NCBI RefSeq assembly: GCF_015865035.1
Contig: NZ_JADZGI010000005.1
Location: 12,946 to 76,945, forward strand
Origin: Novosphingobium aureum
GTDB lineage: Bacteria; Pseudomonadota; Alphaproteobacteria; Sphingomonadales; Sphingomonadaceae
Direction: 5' to 3'
DNA length: 64,000 nt
This document shows positions 18,357 through 26,937 of this stretch, piece after piece. The notes beneath the pieces were generated by a model. The model saw only the letters and a program-made list of their open reading frames with translations. It made no database searches and was not told where the DNA came from. The stretch's first letter is position 1. Every line of letters begins with the position of its first letter. The translations under genes and the position numbers were made by a program.

Positions 18357-18689
18357 TCAGCTGCCCCGGTAGGTCGAATAGGCATAGGGCGAGACGAGCA
18401 GCGGCACGTGGTAGTGCGCCGCGATATCGGCGATGCCGAAGTCGATCTGCACCACGTCGAGGAACGGCGGCTCAGGCAGGTGGACGCCGCGCGCGCGGAA
18501 GTAGTCGGCCACGGCGAAGCGCAGGTGATAGGCGCCCGAGGGGGCGCGGGGCAGTTCGGGGCAGCGCCCGTCGGCATTGGTGGTGCCTTCAAAGAGCACC
18601 GTGCCCCCCTCGGCGATCAGCGAGATCGAGACGCCCGCTGCCGGGCAGCCGTGCATGGTGTCGAGCACGTGGGTCGAAAGCGTGTTCAT
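18357..18689 (-). CDS. uraH: 5-hydroxyisourate hydrolase
   Basis: A 110-residue transthyretin-like enzyme that opens 5-hydroxyisourate to OHCU. The start is the ATG at 18689 (LSTHVLDTMHGCPAAGV), which carries the first active-site His. The C-terminus ends in the family signature YRGS. HYHVPLLVSPYAYSTYRGS contains the other active-site residues. No signal peptide is seen. It overlaps the flavin monooxygenase gene upstream by four bases (ATGA). That position, directly after the proposed urate hydroxylase, matches the reaction order. Confidence 0.92.
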   Translation of the reverse strand: MNTLSTHVLDTMHGCPAAGVSISLIAEGGTVLFEGTTNADGRCPELPRAPSGAYHLRFAVADYFRARGVHLPEPPFLDVVQIDFGIADIAAHYHVPLLVSPYAYSTYRGS

Positions 18690-20143
18690 GCCGCTTCCCC
18701 TGCACCGCTCGCCGTCTCGGGAAGCGGCCACTCGCCGAGGAATTCAGGCACGTCGTATTCGAGGAATTCGGCGACGAGCACGTCCTTGTCGTCGAGGAAC
18801 AGCTGGTCCGCGATCCCGCGTAGCAGGCGCGGCAGCGCGAGATTCAGCCCCGAAAGCGCCGAGGCGGAAAGGCCAAGGCTAAGCAGCGCCGAATAGTTGA
18901 AGGCGAACAGGCCGTGTAGCGGGGCTGCGTCGGCTCCCTCGCGGGCGAGAAACTCGAAGGCCTCGCCGAGATAGGGGTGCGCGTCGATGAGCGCGTTGCG
19001 CTTGCCCTTCGGCGTGACCCGGTCACCCCAGCGCGCGATCAGCGGCGCAACGTCGCAAAGTTCGGGACGCAGCCCCGGATCGCTGACGAGCCCGGTCGAG
19101 ATCACCACGAAATCGAAGTCGTGATGCCCGTGCGGGGTGGTGACGCGCACCAGCCCGTCATGCTCGGCAACGTCGAGCCAGGGCGCGCCGAGGTGCAGGC
19201 GAAAGCCCGGCCAGGCGGCGGCGCGCTCGAAAGTGTCGTTGGTCGGCGGCTGGTTGTGGCCGAGGAAGCAGTCCATCGCCGCGTACTTGGTTACATCGTC
19301 GAGCGCGGGGTAGCGCGCGGCAAAACCGACCTGCTCCATGAAGCGGATGGGATTGATGCGCGGCAGCTGCTTGCGCCGGATGAAGACCTCGGCCGCCTCG
19401 ACACCCTGCGTCAACGCGAAGTTGGCATTGTCGAAGGCCGATGCCCCACCGCCCAGGATACCGATGCGCTTGCCGTGCAGCTTCGCGAAATCGATCGGCT
19501 CGCTGGTATGCGCCCAGAGCGACTTTGGCAGGTTGTCCGAGACCATCGCCGGCGTATGCCACTCGCCCCCGCCCTGGATGCCCGTCGCCAGCACCACCTT
19601 GCGCGCATGTTCCACCGCGCCATCGACAAAGTGCAGGCGGTGCAAGCCTTCGCCGGGCAGCGGCTCGATGCGGGTGAGACGCGCCTCGTTGACCACGGGC
19701 AGGTCGAGGACGCGGCGATACCAGCGCAGGTAATCCATCCAGTCGCCGCGCGCGATCTTGTCGAGCCGCTCCCAGCCTTGCGCACCGTGCTGCGCTTCCC
19801 ACCAGGCCTGGAAAGTCAGCGAGGGAATGCCGAAGTCGATCGGGGTCAGCGTCTTGGGCGTGCGCAAGGTGACCATGCGCGCATAGGTTTCCCAAGGCCC
19901 CTCGTAGCCGGCCGGGTTCTCGTCGAAGACCATGACGTTGCCAACGCCTTCGCGGCGCAGGCCGAAGGCGGCGGCGAGACCACACTGGCCACCGCCGATC
20001 ACCGCCACGTCGAGCACGCTCTCGCCCGCGAAGTGGCGCTCGCGCACCCATTGTGGGCGGTTGAAACCGACAAGCGCGATCTCGCGCGCGAGGCGCTCTT
20101 CGAGGGCCTTGAGGCTGGCGGGGCTGGCGGCGGTTTCGCTCAT
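18686..20143 (-). CDS. hpyO: FAD-dependent urate hydroxylase, HpyO type (proposed)
   Basis: A 485-residue flavoprotein with two dinucleotide-binding motifs: VAVIGGGQCGLAAA at 46-59 (FAD) and KRIGILGGGASAFDNA at 225-240 (NAD(P)H). This is the architecture of flavin-containing monooxygenase-like enzymes. No uricase, cofactor-free or otherwise, is present in the locus, and this gene lies exactly between uraD and uraH. The known HpyO enzyme of Xanthomonas, a non-homologous counterpart of Klebsiella HpxO, does urate to 5-hydroxyisourate in such a context. The assignment rests on domain type and position; a different FAD-dependent oxygenase role is possible. Confidence 0.75.
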   Translation of the reverse strand: MSETAASPASLKALEERLAREIALVGFNRPQWVRERHFAGESVLDVAVIGGGQCGLAAAFGLRREGVGNVMVFDENPAGYEGPWETYARMVTLRTPKTLTPIDFGIPSLTFQAWWEAQHGAQGWERLDKIARGDWMDYLRWYRRVLDLPVVNEARLTRIEPLPGEGLHRLHFVDGAVEHARKVVLATGIQGGGEWHTPAMVSDNLPKSLWAHTSEPIDFAKLHGKRIGILGGGASAFDNANFALTQGVEAAEVFIRRKQLPRINPIRFMEQVGFAARYPALDDVTKYAAMDCFLGHNQPPTNDTFERAAAWPGFRLHLGAPWLDVAEHDGLVRVTTPHGHHDFDFVVISTGLVSDPGLRPELCDVAPLIARWGDRVTPKGKRNALIDAHPYLGEAFEFLAREGADAAPLHGLFAFNYSALLSLGLSASALSGLNLALPRLLRGIADQLFLDDKDVLVAEFLEYDVPEFLGEWPLPETASGAGEAA

Positions 20144-20589
20144 GACATGTCTTCCAGTCGCAGGCGCACGATCTCACCGATCTGGTCGATGGCTGTGGCG
20201 ATCTCGCTGGCGCGGTCGTTGGCAAGGCGTGCGCGCATGGCGGCAAGGATACCTGCCTTGTCGGTCAGGCGCACGCAGATGATGAAGGGAAAGCCGAAGC
20301 GCTCGCGATAGGCCGCGTTGAGCGCATGGAACGCCTCGTATTCTTCTGGAGTGAGCCGGTCGAGTCCGGCGCTCGCCTGCTCGGCGCTGCTGGCATCCGT
20401 AAGCGTGCGGTCGATCGCCGCCTTGCCCGCGAGTTCGGGGTGCGCGCGGATCAGCGCGAGCTGTTCGGCCTCGCTGGCCGCATGGACCACCGCCATCAGG
20501 TCGGCATGGCGATCCCCGCTCGAGGGCGCGGCATCGGCGCGCGCCTCGACCCAGGGGCTGTGCTCGAAGAGGGCGGCGGGCGTTGCCAT
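20140..20589 (-). CDS. uraD: OHCU decarboxylase
   Basis: A 149-residue enzyme that decarboxylates OHCU to give (S)-allantoin. Typical sequence is LFEHSPWVEARA at 7-18, IRAHPELAGKAA with the active-site His near residue 49, and RFGFPFIICV near 95-104. Slightly shorter than many homologues at the N-terminus, but all signature parts are present. It starts with a one-base overlap (TGATG) after the hpxZ-like gene and overlaps the urate hydroxylase by four bases. Confidence 0.9.
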   Translation of the reverse strand: MATPAALFEHSPWVEARADAAPSSGDRHADLMAVVHAASEAEQLALIRAHPELAGKAAIDRTLTDASSAEQASAGLDRLTPEEYEAFHALNAAYRERFGFPFIICVRLTDKAGILAAMRARLANDRASEIATAIDQIGEIVRLRLEDMS

Positions 20590-20969
20590 CAGTGGGTGTT
20601 TCCCTCTAGGCTGACATGCGCCGAGACGACCTTCCAGCCATCGGGGAAACGCACCCAGCTCTGTGTCTGGCGGCCACGGCGCTCGGAGCCCTCGCGGAAG
20701 AATTCGGCATCGGCCGTGGCGAAGGCATCACCATATGTCACGATCGAGACCCGGCCGAGCTTGCGCTGTGGCGAGCCGCCGCGTCCCTTGCGAAACGCGC
20801 GGATCTCCTCGATGCCGTAAAGCACCTCGCCAACGCCGTAGCGATTGGTCGTCTCGGCCTCGTGAAACAGCTTGTCCATCGCGGCGATGTCGTCCTCCAT
20901 CAGCGCGCGTTCGTACTCGTTGAACGCAGCGGTCACTTCGGCGAGGAGTTCGGGATCGTTGATTGTCAT
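20589..20969 (-). CDS. hpxZ: HpxZ/AtzH-like protein (DUF3225)
   Basis: A 126-residue NTF2-fold protein from the ATG at 20969; the frame upstream is shadow of puuE. The run FNEYERALMEDDIAAMDKLF at residues about 15-34 and the following AETTNRYGVGEVLYG belong to the DUF3225 family found in hpx and atrazine/cyanurate gene sets. In the latter, AtzH is reported to act on 1,3-dicarboxyurea. Here it probably belongs to oxalurate breakdown with the AtzE/AtzG-like and HpxW-like genes. Four-base overlap with puuE (ATGA). Confidence 0.85.
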   Translation of the reverse strand: MTINDPELLAEVTAAFNEYERALMEDDIAAMDKLFHEAETTNRYGVGEVLYGIEEIRAFRKGRGGSPQRKLGRVSIVTYGDAFATADAEFFREGSERRGRQTQSWVRFPDGWKVVSAHVSLEGNTH

Positions 20970-21883
20970 GCAGCGTCTCCGGGGCAAGGGTACTGGGCGA
21001 TCCAGTGGCGGGCGATGTCGCAGCGGCGCGCGACCCAGGCCTCGCCGCTGGCGGTGACATGGTCGAGGAAGCGGGCGAGCCAGCGCGCGCGACCCGGCTT
21101 TCCGGCGATGCGCGCGTGCAGCCCCACCGACATCATGCGTCCGCCCTCCTCGACGAGCTGGTCGAAGGTGTCGCGCATGTGCCGAAAGAACTGCTCGCCT
21201 TCGGTGAAGCCGTTGAGCGCGACGATCTTCATGTCGTTGACGTCGAGCGTGTAGGGCACGACGAGCTGCGCGCGCCCCTCGCGCAAGTGCGCATGGGTCT
21301 TGTCCCAATAGGGCACGTCGTCGGCGTAGCTGTCGGCATCGTAGAGGAAACCGCCCTCCTCGGCCACCAGCCGCGCGGTATTGGGCGAGGTGCGCCCCTG
21401 ATACCAGCCGAGCGGGCGGCTGCCGGTCAGCTTCTCGTGCAGCGCCACGGCCTCTGCGATATGGGCGCGCTCGACCGCCTCATCGACGTACTGGTAGTCG
21501 ATCCAGCGCAGGCCGTGGCTGGCGATCTCCCAGTCAGCCGCGCGCATGGCCGCGACCGCCTCGGGGTTCATCTCCATGGCCTTCGCCACGCCGAACACCG
21601 TGACCGGCAGCCCACGCGCGGTAAAGAGGCGGTGCAGCCGCCAGAAGCCTGCGCGGCTGCCGTATTCGTAGAGGCTCTCCATCGCCATGGCGCGGTCGGG
21701 GTGGCTTGCCGCGCCGACCATTTCGGAGAGAAACGCCTCGGAGCCCTTGTCGCCGTTGAGGACCGAGTTCTCCGCGCCCTCCTCGTAATTGATCACGAAC
21801 TGCACCGCGACGCGCGCACCGCCGGGCCAGTTGGCGGCAGGCGGCGTGGCGCCGTAGCCGGTGAGATCGCGCGCCATGCTCAT
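20966..21883 (-). CDS. puuE: Allantoinase PuuE (polysaccharide deacetylase fold)
   Basis: A 305-residue enzyme that hydrolyses (S)-allantoin to allantoate. It starts at the ATG at 21883 inside an ATGA overlap with pucG. It is the metal-independent PuuE type, unlike the dihydroorotase-like allantoinase: RDLTGYGATPPAANWPGG at 5-22, FVINYEEGAENSVLNGD at 29-45, ESLYEYGSRAGFWRL, and DWEIASHGLRWIDYQ. The late LHARIAGKPGRARWLARFLDH is also typical. The length matches the family. Confidence 0.9.
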   Translation of the reverse strand: MSMARDLTGYGATPPAANWPGGARVAVQFVINYEEGAENSVLNGDKGSEAFLSEMVGAASHPDRAMAMESLYEYGSRAGFWRLHRLFTARGLPVTVFGVAKAMEMNPEAVAAMRAADWEIASHGLRWIDYQYVDEAVERAHIAEAVALHEKLTGSRPLGWYQGRTSPNTARLVAEEGGFLYDADSYADDVPYWDKTHAHLREGRAQLVVPYTLDVNDMKIVALNGFTEGEQFFRHMRDTFDQLVEEGGRMMSVGLHARIAGKPGRARWLARFLDHVTASGEAWVARRCDIARHWIAQYPCPGDAA

Positions 21884-23145
21884 GCCCGCTCGTCCTGAAC
21901 CGGCCGATCGGTCCATGCTGCCATCGCGGCGGGCACGGCTTCGCCCAGCGGCAGCGCGAAGCCGGCCATGCGCAGACTGGCCTCGAGCGCGCCAAGCGTG
22001 ATCAGGACCTTGTGGCGCATCGCGTTGTAGCCCATCGCGCCCAGCCGCCAGACCTTGCCCTGCAGCGGCCCGAAGGCAGTGCCGATCTCGATCTCGAAGG
22101 CCTCGCGCATGGTCCGGCGCACAGCCTCGCCGTCGATGCCTTCGGGGATGTGGGCGCCGGTGACATTGGTCATGCGGTGGGCATCGTCGCCGAAGACCGT
22201 TAGCCCCATCGCGCGCAGGCCCGCAGTCATCGCCCGGCCCGCGCGGGCATGGCGGTCGTAGCGCGTCGCCAGTCCCTCTGCGAGCGCGACGCGGGCGCAT
22301 TCGCGCGCGGCATAGAGCATCGAGGTCGCCTCGGTATGGTGGTTGAGGCGCTTTTCCGACCAGTAGTCCATGATCATCGCGAGATCGAAGTAGTTCGAGC
22401 CGATCCGCGGGCCCTGTCCGTCGACGAGCCCTGCCATGCGGATGCCCGCCTCGGTATGCCGGCGCGCGAAGATCTGCTCGGCAGCCGCCTCGGAAATGGT
22501 GATCGGGGCCGAGCCGGAGGGACCGCCAAGGCACTTCTGCAGGCCGCCGGTGACGACATCGACATCCCAGCGGTCGGCGGCGAGCTCCATCCCGCCGATG
22601 GTCGCAGTGGCATCGACGTAGGAAAGCGCGCCCGCAGCACGGCACAGCGCCCCGAACCCGTCGAGCGGCTGGGCCATGGTGGTCGAGGTATCGCCGTGGA
22701 TCGTCGCGACGAGGCGCGGCGCGGTGCGCGCGATGGCATCGCTGATCGCCTCGAGCGGAACGACCTCGCCCCAGGGTGCCTCGACCGTCTCGATGCGCGC
22801 GCCGATGCGCTGCAGGATCTCGGTGAGGAGCAGGCCGAAGCGGCCGAAGTTGACCACCAGCACGGTGTCGCCGGGGCGCACAAGGCTGACCAGCGCCGCC
22901 TCGATCCCGGCGCGCGCGGTGCCGTCGACGAGCATCGTCCAGCGGTTGCGGGTGCCGAAGATCGGGCGGTAGAGCGCCATGACCTGCTCCATGTAGCCGG
23001 TCATCTCGGGATCGAACTGGCCGAGCAGGTCTGCCGACATCGCGCGCAGCACGCGCGGATGTGCATTGACCGGGCCGGGTCCCATGAGCAGGCGCTGGGG
23101 CGGGTCGATCTCGCCGAACAGCAGGGGATCGAGTTCAAGTGACAT
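21880..23145 (-). CDS. pucG: (S)-ureidoglycine-glyoxylate aminotransferase
   Basis: A 421-residue PLP enzyme of the alanine-glyoxylate aminotransferase group. It starts at the ATG at 23145 behind GGGAGA. Residues RLLMGPGPVNAHPRVLRAM open the protein. The PLP lysine is in GGLQKCLGGPSGSAP, and ATATIGGMEL holds the PLP-ring aspartate region (YVDATA). PucG transfers the amino group of ureidoglycine to glyoxylate, giving oxalurate and glycine. That fits the HpxWXYZ-like genes in the same operon, which deal with oxalurate. It overlaps the allantoate amidohydrolase end by 11 bases. Confidence 0.88.
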   Translation of the reverse strand: MSLELDPLLFGEIDPPQRLLMGPGPVNAHPRVLRAMSADLLGQFDPEMTGYMEQVMALYRPIFGTRNRWTMLVDGTARAGIEAALVSLVRPGDTVLVVNFGRFGLLLTEILQRIGARIETVEAPWGEVVPLEAISDAIARTAPRLVATIHGDTSTTMAQPLDGFGALCRAAGALSYVDATATIGGMELAADRWDVDVVTGGLQKCLGGPSGSAPITISEAAAEQIFARRHTEAGIRMAGLVDGQGPRIGSNYFDLAMIMDYWSEKRLNHHTEATSMLYAARECARVALAEGLATRYDRHARAGRAMTAGLRAMGLTVFGDDAHRMTNVTGAHIPEGIDGEAVRRTMREAFEIEIGTAFGPLQGKVWRLGAMGYNAMRHKVLITLGALEASLRMAGFALPLGEAVPAAMAAWTDRPVQDERA

Positions 23146-24412
23146 GCAATTCTCCCTCGCGCCGGGCGAGACCTTCGATGAAGCCAAGCATCGCGCCGAG
23201 CGCCGCCTCGGCGTCGGCGGGCTCGACATGTTCGGCCGGGTTATGGCTGATCCCGCCCTTGCAGCGGATAAACAGCATGGCGGTGGGGCACAGCGCGGCC
23301 ATGTTCATGGCATCGTGGCCCGCGCCCGAGACGAGGCGGAAGGCGCGCTGTCCGGTGCGCTCGAGCGCTGCGTCCATCAATGCCATCAGCGCGGGATCGC
23401 ATGGGCTGGGCGGCAGATCGTGAATGCGCTCGATCTCGAAGTCGAGCCGGCGCGCGGCGGCGATGCCTTCGATGGCCGCGAGAATGGCTTTCGCGACACG
23501 GTCGCGCCGCGCAGCGTGCCCCGCGCGCACGTCGATGGTGAAGCGTACCTCGCCCGCGATGACGTTGGCAGCCCCCGGCATGGCCTCGATCCGCCCGACC
23601 GTCGCCACCGCATCGCCGCCCTCCTCGCGCGCCGCGTGTTCGATCGCGAGCACCATCTCGGCGGCACCGGCAAGCGGATCGCGGCGCAGCTTCATCGAAC
23701 TGGTGCCTGCGTGACCGGCAAGTCCGTGCACGGCGATGGCATAGCGCAGCTGCGCGGCGATCCCGGTTACCGTGCCGAGCGCCAGCCCCTCGTCCTCGAG
23801 CACCGGGCCTTGCTCGATGTGTGCCTCGAGGTAGGCCAGCACCTCGCCCGGCTCGCGCCGTGCCGCAAGATAGAGCGCGGGATCGATCCCTTCCTCGCGC
23901 AGGCCAATACCCGCCGCATCGACGAGCGAGAGCGCATCCGCATCGAGTGTGCCCGCAACTGCGCGGCTGGTCAGCATGGCGGCAGGAAAGCGCGAGCCCT
24001 CCTCGTCGCCGAAGGCATAGACCTCGATGGCGAAAGGCAGGCGTTGCCCCGAGGCATGAAGCGCCGCGACGCATTCCACGCCGAGCATGATGCCGAGCGG
24101 CCCGTCGTAATGCCCGCCGTCGCGCACCGAATCGAGGTGGCTGCCGATGATCAGCGCCGGAGCGCCGGGGCTGGCCCCCTCGTAGCGCCCGACAAGGTTC
24201 GCGGCGGCATCGCGGCGCACCGCCATGCCCGCCTCCTCCATCCAGCCCGCCAGCGCCTCTTGCGCAGCGCGATAGGCGGGTGTGAGATAGCCGCGATAGA
24301 GCCCGCCCGCGATGTCGGAGAAAGGCGCGACGCCCAGCGCGTCGCAACGCGCGACGGCCCTGCTGCCTCCGCTCATGCCGCCTTGTGCGATTTCGCGCGC
24401 GCTCGTCATCAT
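23135..24412 (-). CDS. allC: Allantoate amidohydrolase (M20-type zinc hydrolase)
   Basis: About 425 residues, an M20/hydantoinase-type metalloenzyme that splits allantoate to ureidoglycine, CO2 and ammonia. Metal-site sequences are LIIGSHLDSVRDGGHYDGPLG, FGDEEGSRF with the catalytic Glu, and LEAHIEQGPVLE; the last motif is SGAGHDAMNMAAL. The start at 24412 (MMTSAREIA) nearly touches the upstream stop at 24414. A second ATG at 24376, with AAGGCGG in front, is an alternative start. The context (PuuE before, PucG after in the pathway) favours allantoate over other N-carbamoyl substrates. Confidence 0.87.
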   Translation of the reverse strand: MMTSAREIAQGGMSGGSRAVARCDALGVAPFSDIAGGLYRGYLTPAYRAAQEALAGWMEEAGMAVRRDAAANLVGRYEGASPGAPALIIGSHLDSVRDGGHYDGPLGIMLGVECVAALHASGQRLPFAIEVYAFGDEEGSRFPAAMLTSRAVAGTLDADALSLVDAAGIGLREEGIDPALYLAARREPGEVLAYLEAHIEQGPVLEDEGLALGTVTGIAAQLRYAIAVHGLAGHAGTSSMKLRRDPLAGAAEMVLAIEHAAREEGGDAVATVGRIEAMPGAANVIAGEVRFTIDVRAGHAARRDRVAKAILAAIEGIAAARRLDFEIERIHDLPPSPCDPALMALMDAALERTGQRAFRLVSGAGHDAMNMAALCPTAMLFIRCKGGISHNPAEHVEPADAEAALGAMLGFIEGLARREGELHVT

Positions 24413-24413
24413 C

Positions 24414-25991
24414 TCAGCAGCCCACCGCCGCGCCGTCGCTGCGCGGATCGCTGCCCCCCTCGAAGCTGCCGTCGACGAGGCGCACGATCGCCCCTGCATG
24501 GCCCATCATCGCGGTCAGCGGCCCGACGCGCTCGACGTCGTGGCCTGCCTCGGCAAGCTGGGCGTAAAGGCTCTCGTCGAAGCCGTCCTCGAGCTTGAGC
24601 GAGGTCGTGGCATCGCCCCAAGTACGCCCGAGCAGCCAGCGCGGGGCCGAGATGGCCTCCTGCAGATCGACGCCAAAGCGCGCGTAGCGGCTGAACAGCG
24701 CGGCCTGCGTCTGCGGCTGGCCCTCGCCGCCCATCGTGCCGTAGGCCATGATCCGCCCGTCCTCGAACGCGGCCAGTGCGGGGTTGAGCGTGTGGAACGG
24801 TTTTCGACCTGGCTTCAGCGCATTCCAGCCATCCTCGGCCAGACGGAACGAGGAGCCGCGGTTCTGCCAGGTGATCCCGGTGCCGGGCAGGACCAGCCCC
24901 GAGCCGAACTCGAAGTAGGTCGACTGGATGCAGGAGACCACGCGGCCTTGCGCGTCGGCTGCCGCGAACCAGCAGGTGTCACCCAGTTGCGGCTCATTGG
25001 GCCAACGCAAGGCGCGCTCGGGATCGATCCGGGCGGCCAGTTCGTCGAGCGCTGCATCGTCGTCGAGCAGGCCCTGGAAATCGAAGTCGGTATAGGCCGT
25101 GTCGCCGACGTGTTCGTCGCGCAGCAGGAAGGCCTGCTTGGTCGCCTCGACGAGGCCGTGGACATGGGCGAAGCCGTCTGCGCCCTTGGCAGCGAGCTTG
25201 TCGAACAGCGCGAGGATCACCAGCGAGGCGAAGCCTTGCGTGGGCGGAGCGCTGTTGTAGAGCCGCGCGCCCGCAATGCCGACGTGCAGCGGCTCGGGTC
25301 TGCTCGCCTCATGCGCGATCAGGTCCTGTGCACGCAGCGGCGAGCCCAGTGCGGCAAGGTCGGCGGCGATACTGCTCGCGAGCGCACCGCGGTAGAAATC
25401 GTCGAGCCCGCCCCGTGCCAGAGCGCGCAGGGTTGCGGCAAGGCGCGGCTGGCGCAGGACGTCCCCCTCGCGCAAGGGACGTCCCTCTGGCTCGAAGGTC
25501 TCGGCCCAGGCGCCGGGCTGGCCGCGCAGTTCCTCGCCCTTGGCGGCGGCAATGGCGGCCCCGCCTGCGGTGACCGCGACACCCTCCTCGCCGTAACGGA
25601 TCGCATCGCGCAACAGGCGTTCGAGCGGCAGAGTGCAGCTTTTATCCGAGAGCGCCGCCTGCCAGGCCGAGATCGTGCCCGCGACCGTGTTCGCCGCGAG
25701 GGGGCCCCGCGTCGGGACCACCTCGTGCCCTTCATAAAGCGCGAGGTCGGCATTGCCCGCCGCACCGCCGCAGCCGTGGATTGCGTGAACGCGACCGTCG
25801 GGTTCGCGGATCAGCCAGAAGCCGTCGCCGCCGATCCCGGTCATGTGCGGGTAGACGACGGCAAGGCACGCGGCGACGGCGACGCAGGCCTCGATGGCTG
25901 TGCCGCCCTCGGCAAGCACGTCGCACCCCGCCTTCGCGGCGAGGTGATGGGGCGCGGTGACGATGCCCTTGCTGGCGGTGACGGTCTTCAT
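24414..25991 (-). CDS. hpxW: HpxW-like gamma-glutamyltransferase-fold hydrolase (oxamate amidohydrolase)
   Basis: A 525-residue Ntn-hydrolase from the ATG at 25991. It has the gamma-glutamyltransferase architecture: GKAGCDVLAEGG-type start, YPHMTGIGGDGFWLI near residue 50, and the autoprocessing site with nucleophile Thr in LGDTCWFAAADAQGRVVS. It later reads FGSGLVLPGTGITWQNRGSSF. There is no signal peptide, unlike true periplasmic GGT. In Klebsiella the relative HpxW hydrolyses oxamate to oxalate and ammonia. The full hpxWXYZ-like set in this operon supports that reading. Confidence 0.8.
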   Translation of the reverse strand: MKTVTASKGIVTAPHHLAAKAGCDVLAEGGTAIEACVAVAACLAVVYPHMTGIGGDGFWLIREPDGRVHAIHGCGGAAGNADLALYEGHEVVPTRGPLAANTVAGTISAWQAALSDKSCTLPLERLLRDAIRYGEEGVAVTAGGAAIAAAKGEELRGQPGAWAETFEPEGRPLREGDVLRQPRLAATLRALARGGLDDFYRGALASSIAADLAALGSPLRAQDLIAHEASRPEPLHVGIAGARLYNSAPPTQGFASLVILALFDKLAAKGADGFAHVHGLVEATKQAFLLRDEHVGDTAYTDFDFQGLLDDDAALDELAARIDPERALRWPNEPQLGDTCWFAAADAQGRVVSCIQSTYFEFGSGLVLPGTGITWQNRGSSFRLAEDGWNALKPGRKPFHTLNPALAAFEDGRIMAYGTMGGEGQPQTQAALFSRYARFGVDLQEAISAPRWLLGRTWGDATTSLKLEDGFDESLYAQLAEAGHDVERVGPLTAMMGHAGAIVRLVDGSFEGGSDPRSDGAAVGC

Positions 25992-26004
25992 CGTGGGTTC
26001 CCGC

Positions 26005-26937
26005 TCAGTCCGGCAGAGCCGCGAGGAAAGCGCGCACGACATGCGCGGAATTGACCGAGGCGAGCGCCATGAAGGTGTTCATCTGGTTCTCGCCGGTATC
26101 GCCGCCCGCAAGGTCGGAAAGCGAGCGGAAGACGATTGCGGGTACCTCGTTGGCATAGGCCACCTGCACCACGGCCGCGCTCTCCATGTCGAGCACGCGC
26201 GCCCCCCAGGCCTCCTGCAGGTATTCGCGGAACTCCTTGTTGTCGGCGAAGACCCCGGCGCTGACGCCGGTGCCGCCGACGACCACCTTGGGTTCCTTGA
26301 CGAGACAATGCTCGCCGCTCGCGCTGCCTGCTGCCCCGGTGCAGCGCTGCAGCGTGATTTTGGCGGTCACATCCTTGGCAAGGTCGAGCAGCCCGGGATC
26401 GACGGCAAGGGTATAGTGGCGCTGCGAAGGCTCGCTGGCATTGCCCACGCGCACCCCGCGCGGAAACATCATGTCCCAGTTCTTCGGTGCCTCGGCATCG
26501 ACCGGCTCGGGCACGACCCAGCCCTTGTCCGTCTTTCGCGCGAAGGAGACCTCGAGGTACTGCGCCCAATCCTTCGCGACGATGACGTCACCGATCGAGA
26601 GCTCGGGATCGACCCCGCCCGCGATGCCGGAAAAGACGATGCGCTTGACGTTGAAACGGTCGAGCACGAGCTGGGTGTTCATCGCCGCGTTGACCATGCT
26701 GACCCCGCTCTGCATCAGCACCACCGGCTTGCCCTCAAGCGTGCCGACGAGGAAGGTCAGACCGTTGGCGTGATATTCCCGGGGCGCTTCGATGGCCGGG
26801 GCCATGGCGTCCCATTCGGGCGCGAAGGCGGTCATCACCACGGTGCGCGCGGTATCGTCGAAGCGCTCGGCAGCGGCCTCGGCGGGCAGCGCGCAAAGCG
26901 CCATGGTGGCTGCAAGAGTGTACGAAACGAAGCGCAT
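26005..26937 (-). CDS. Secreted MTA/SAH-nucleosidase-like purine nucleosidase
   Basis: A 310-residue protein with a Sec signal peptide (VSYTLAATMALCALPAEA). It has the PNP/MTAN fold: FSGIAGGVDPELSIGDVIVAKD, LDMESAAVVQVAYANEVP and FRSLSDLAGG. The residues matching MTAN catalytic Glu (in FAPEWDAM), Glu (DMESA) and Asp (SLSDLA) are all present. It probably cleaves purine nucleosides in the periplasm, next to the permease that would import the base. A broad insertion near 140-215 with CTGAAGSASGEHCL may hold a disulfide. It is coupled to the permease gene by TGATG. Confidence 0.8.
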   Translation of the reverse strand: MRFVSYTLAATMALCALPAEAAAERFDDTARTVVMTAFAPEWDAMAPAIEAPREYHANGLTFLVGTLEGKPVVLMQSGVSMVNAAMNTQLVLDRFNVKRIVFSGIAGGVDPELSIGDVIVAKDWAQYLEVSFARKTDKGWVVPEPVDAEAPKNWDMMFPRGVRVGNASEPSQRHYTLAVDPGLLDLAKDVTAKITLQRCTGAAGSASGEHCLVKEPKVVVGGTGVSAGVFADNKEFREYLQEAWGARVLDMESAAVVQVAYANEVPAIVFRSLSDLAGGDTGENQMNTFMALASVNSAHVVRAFLAALPD

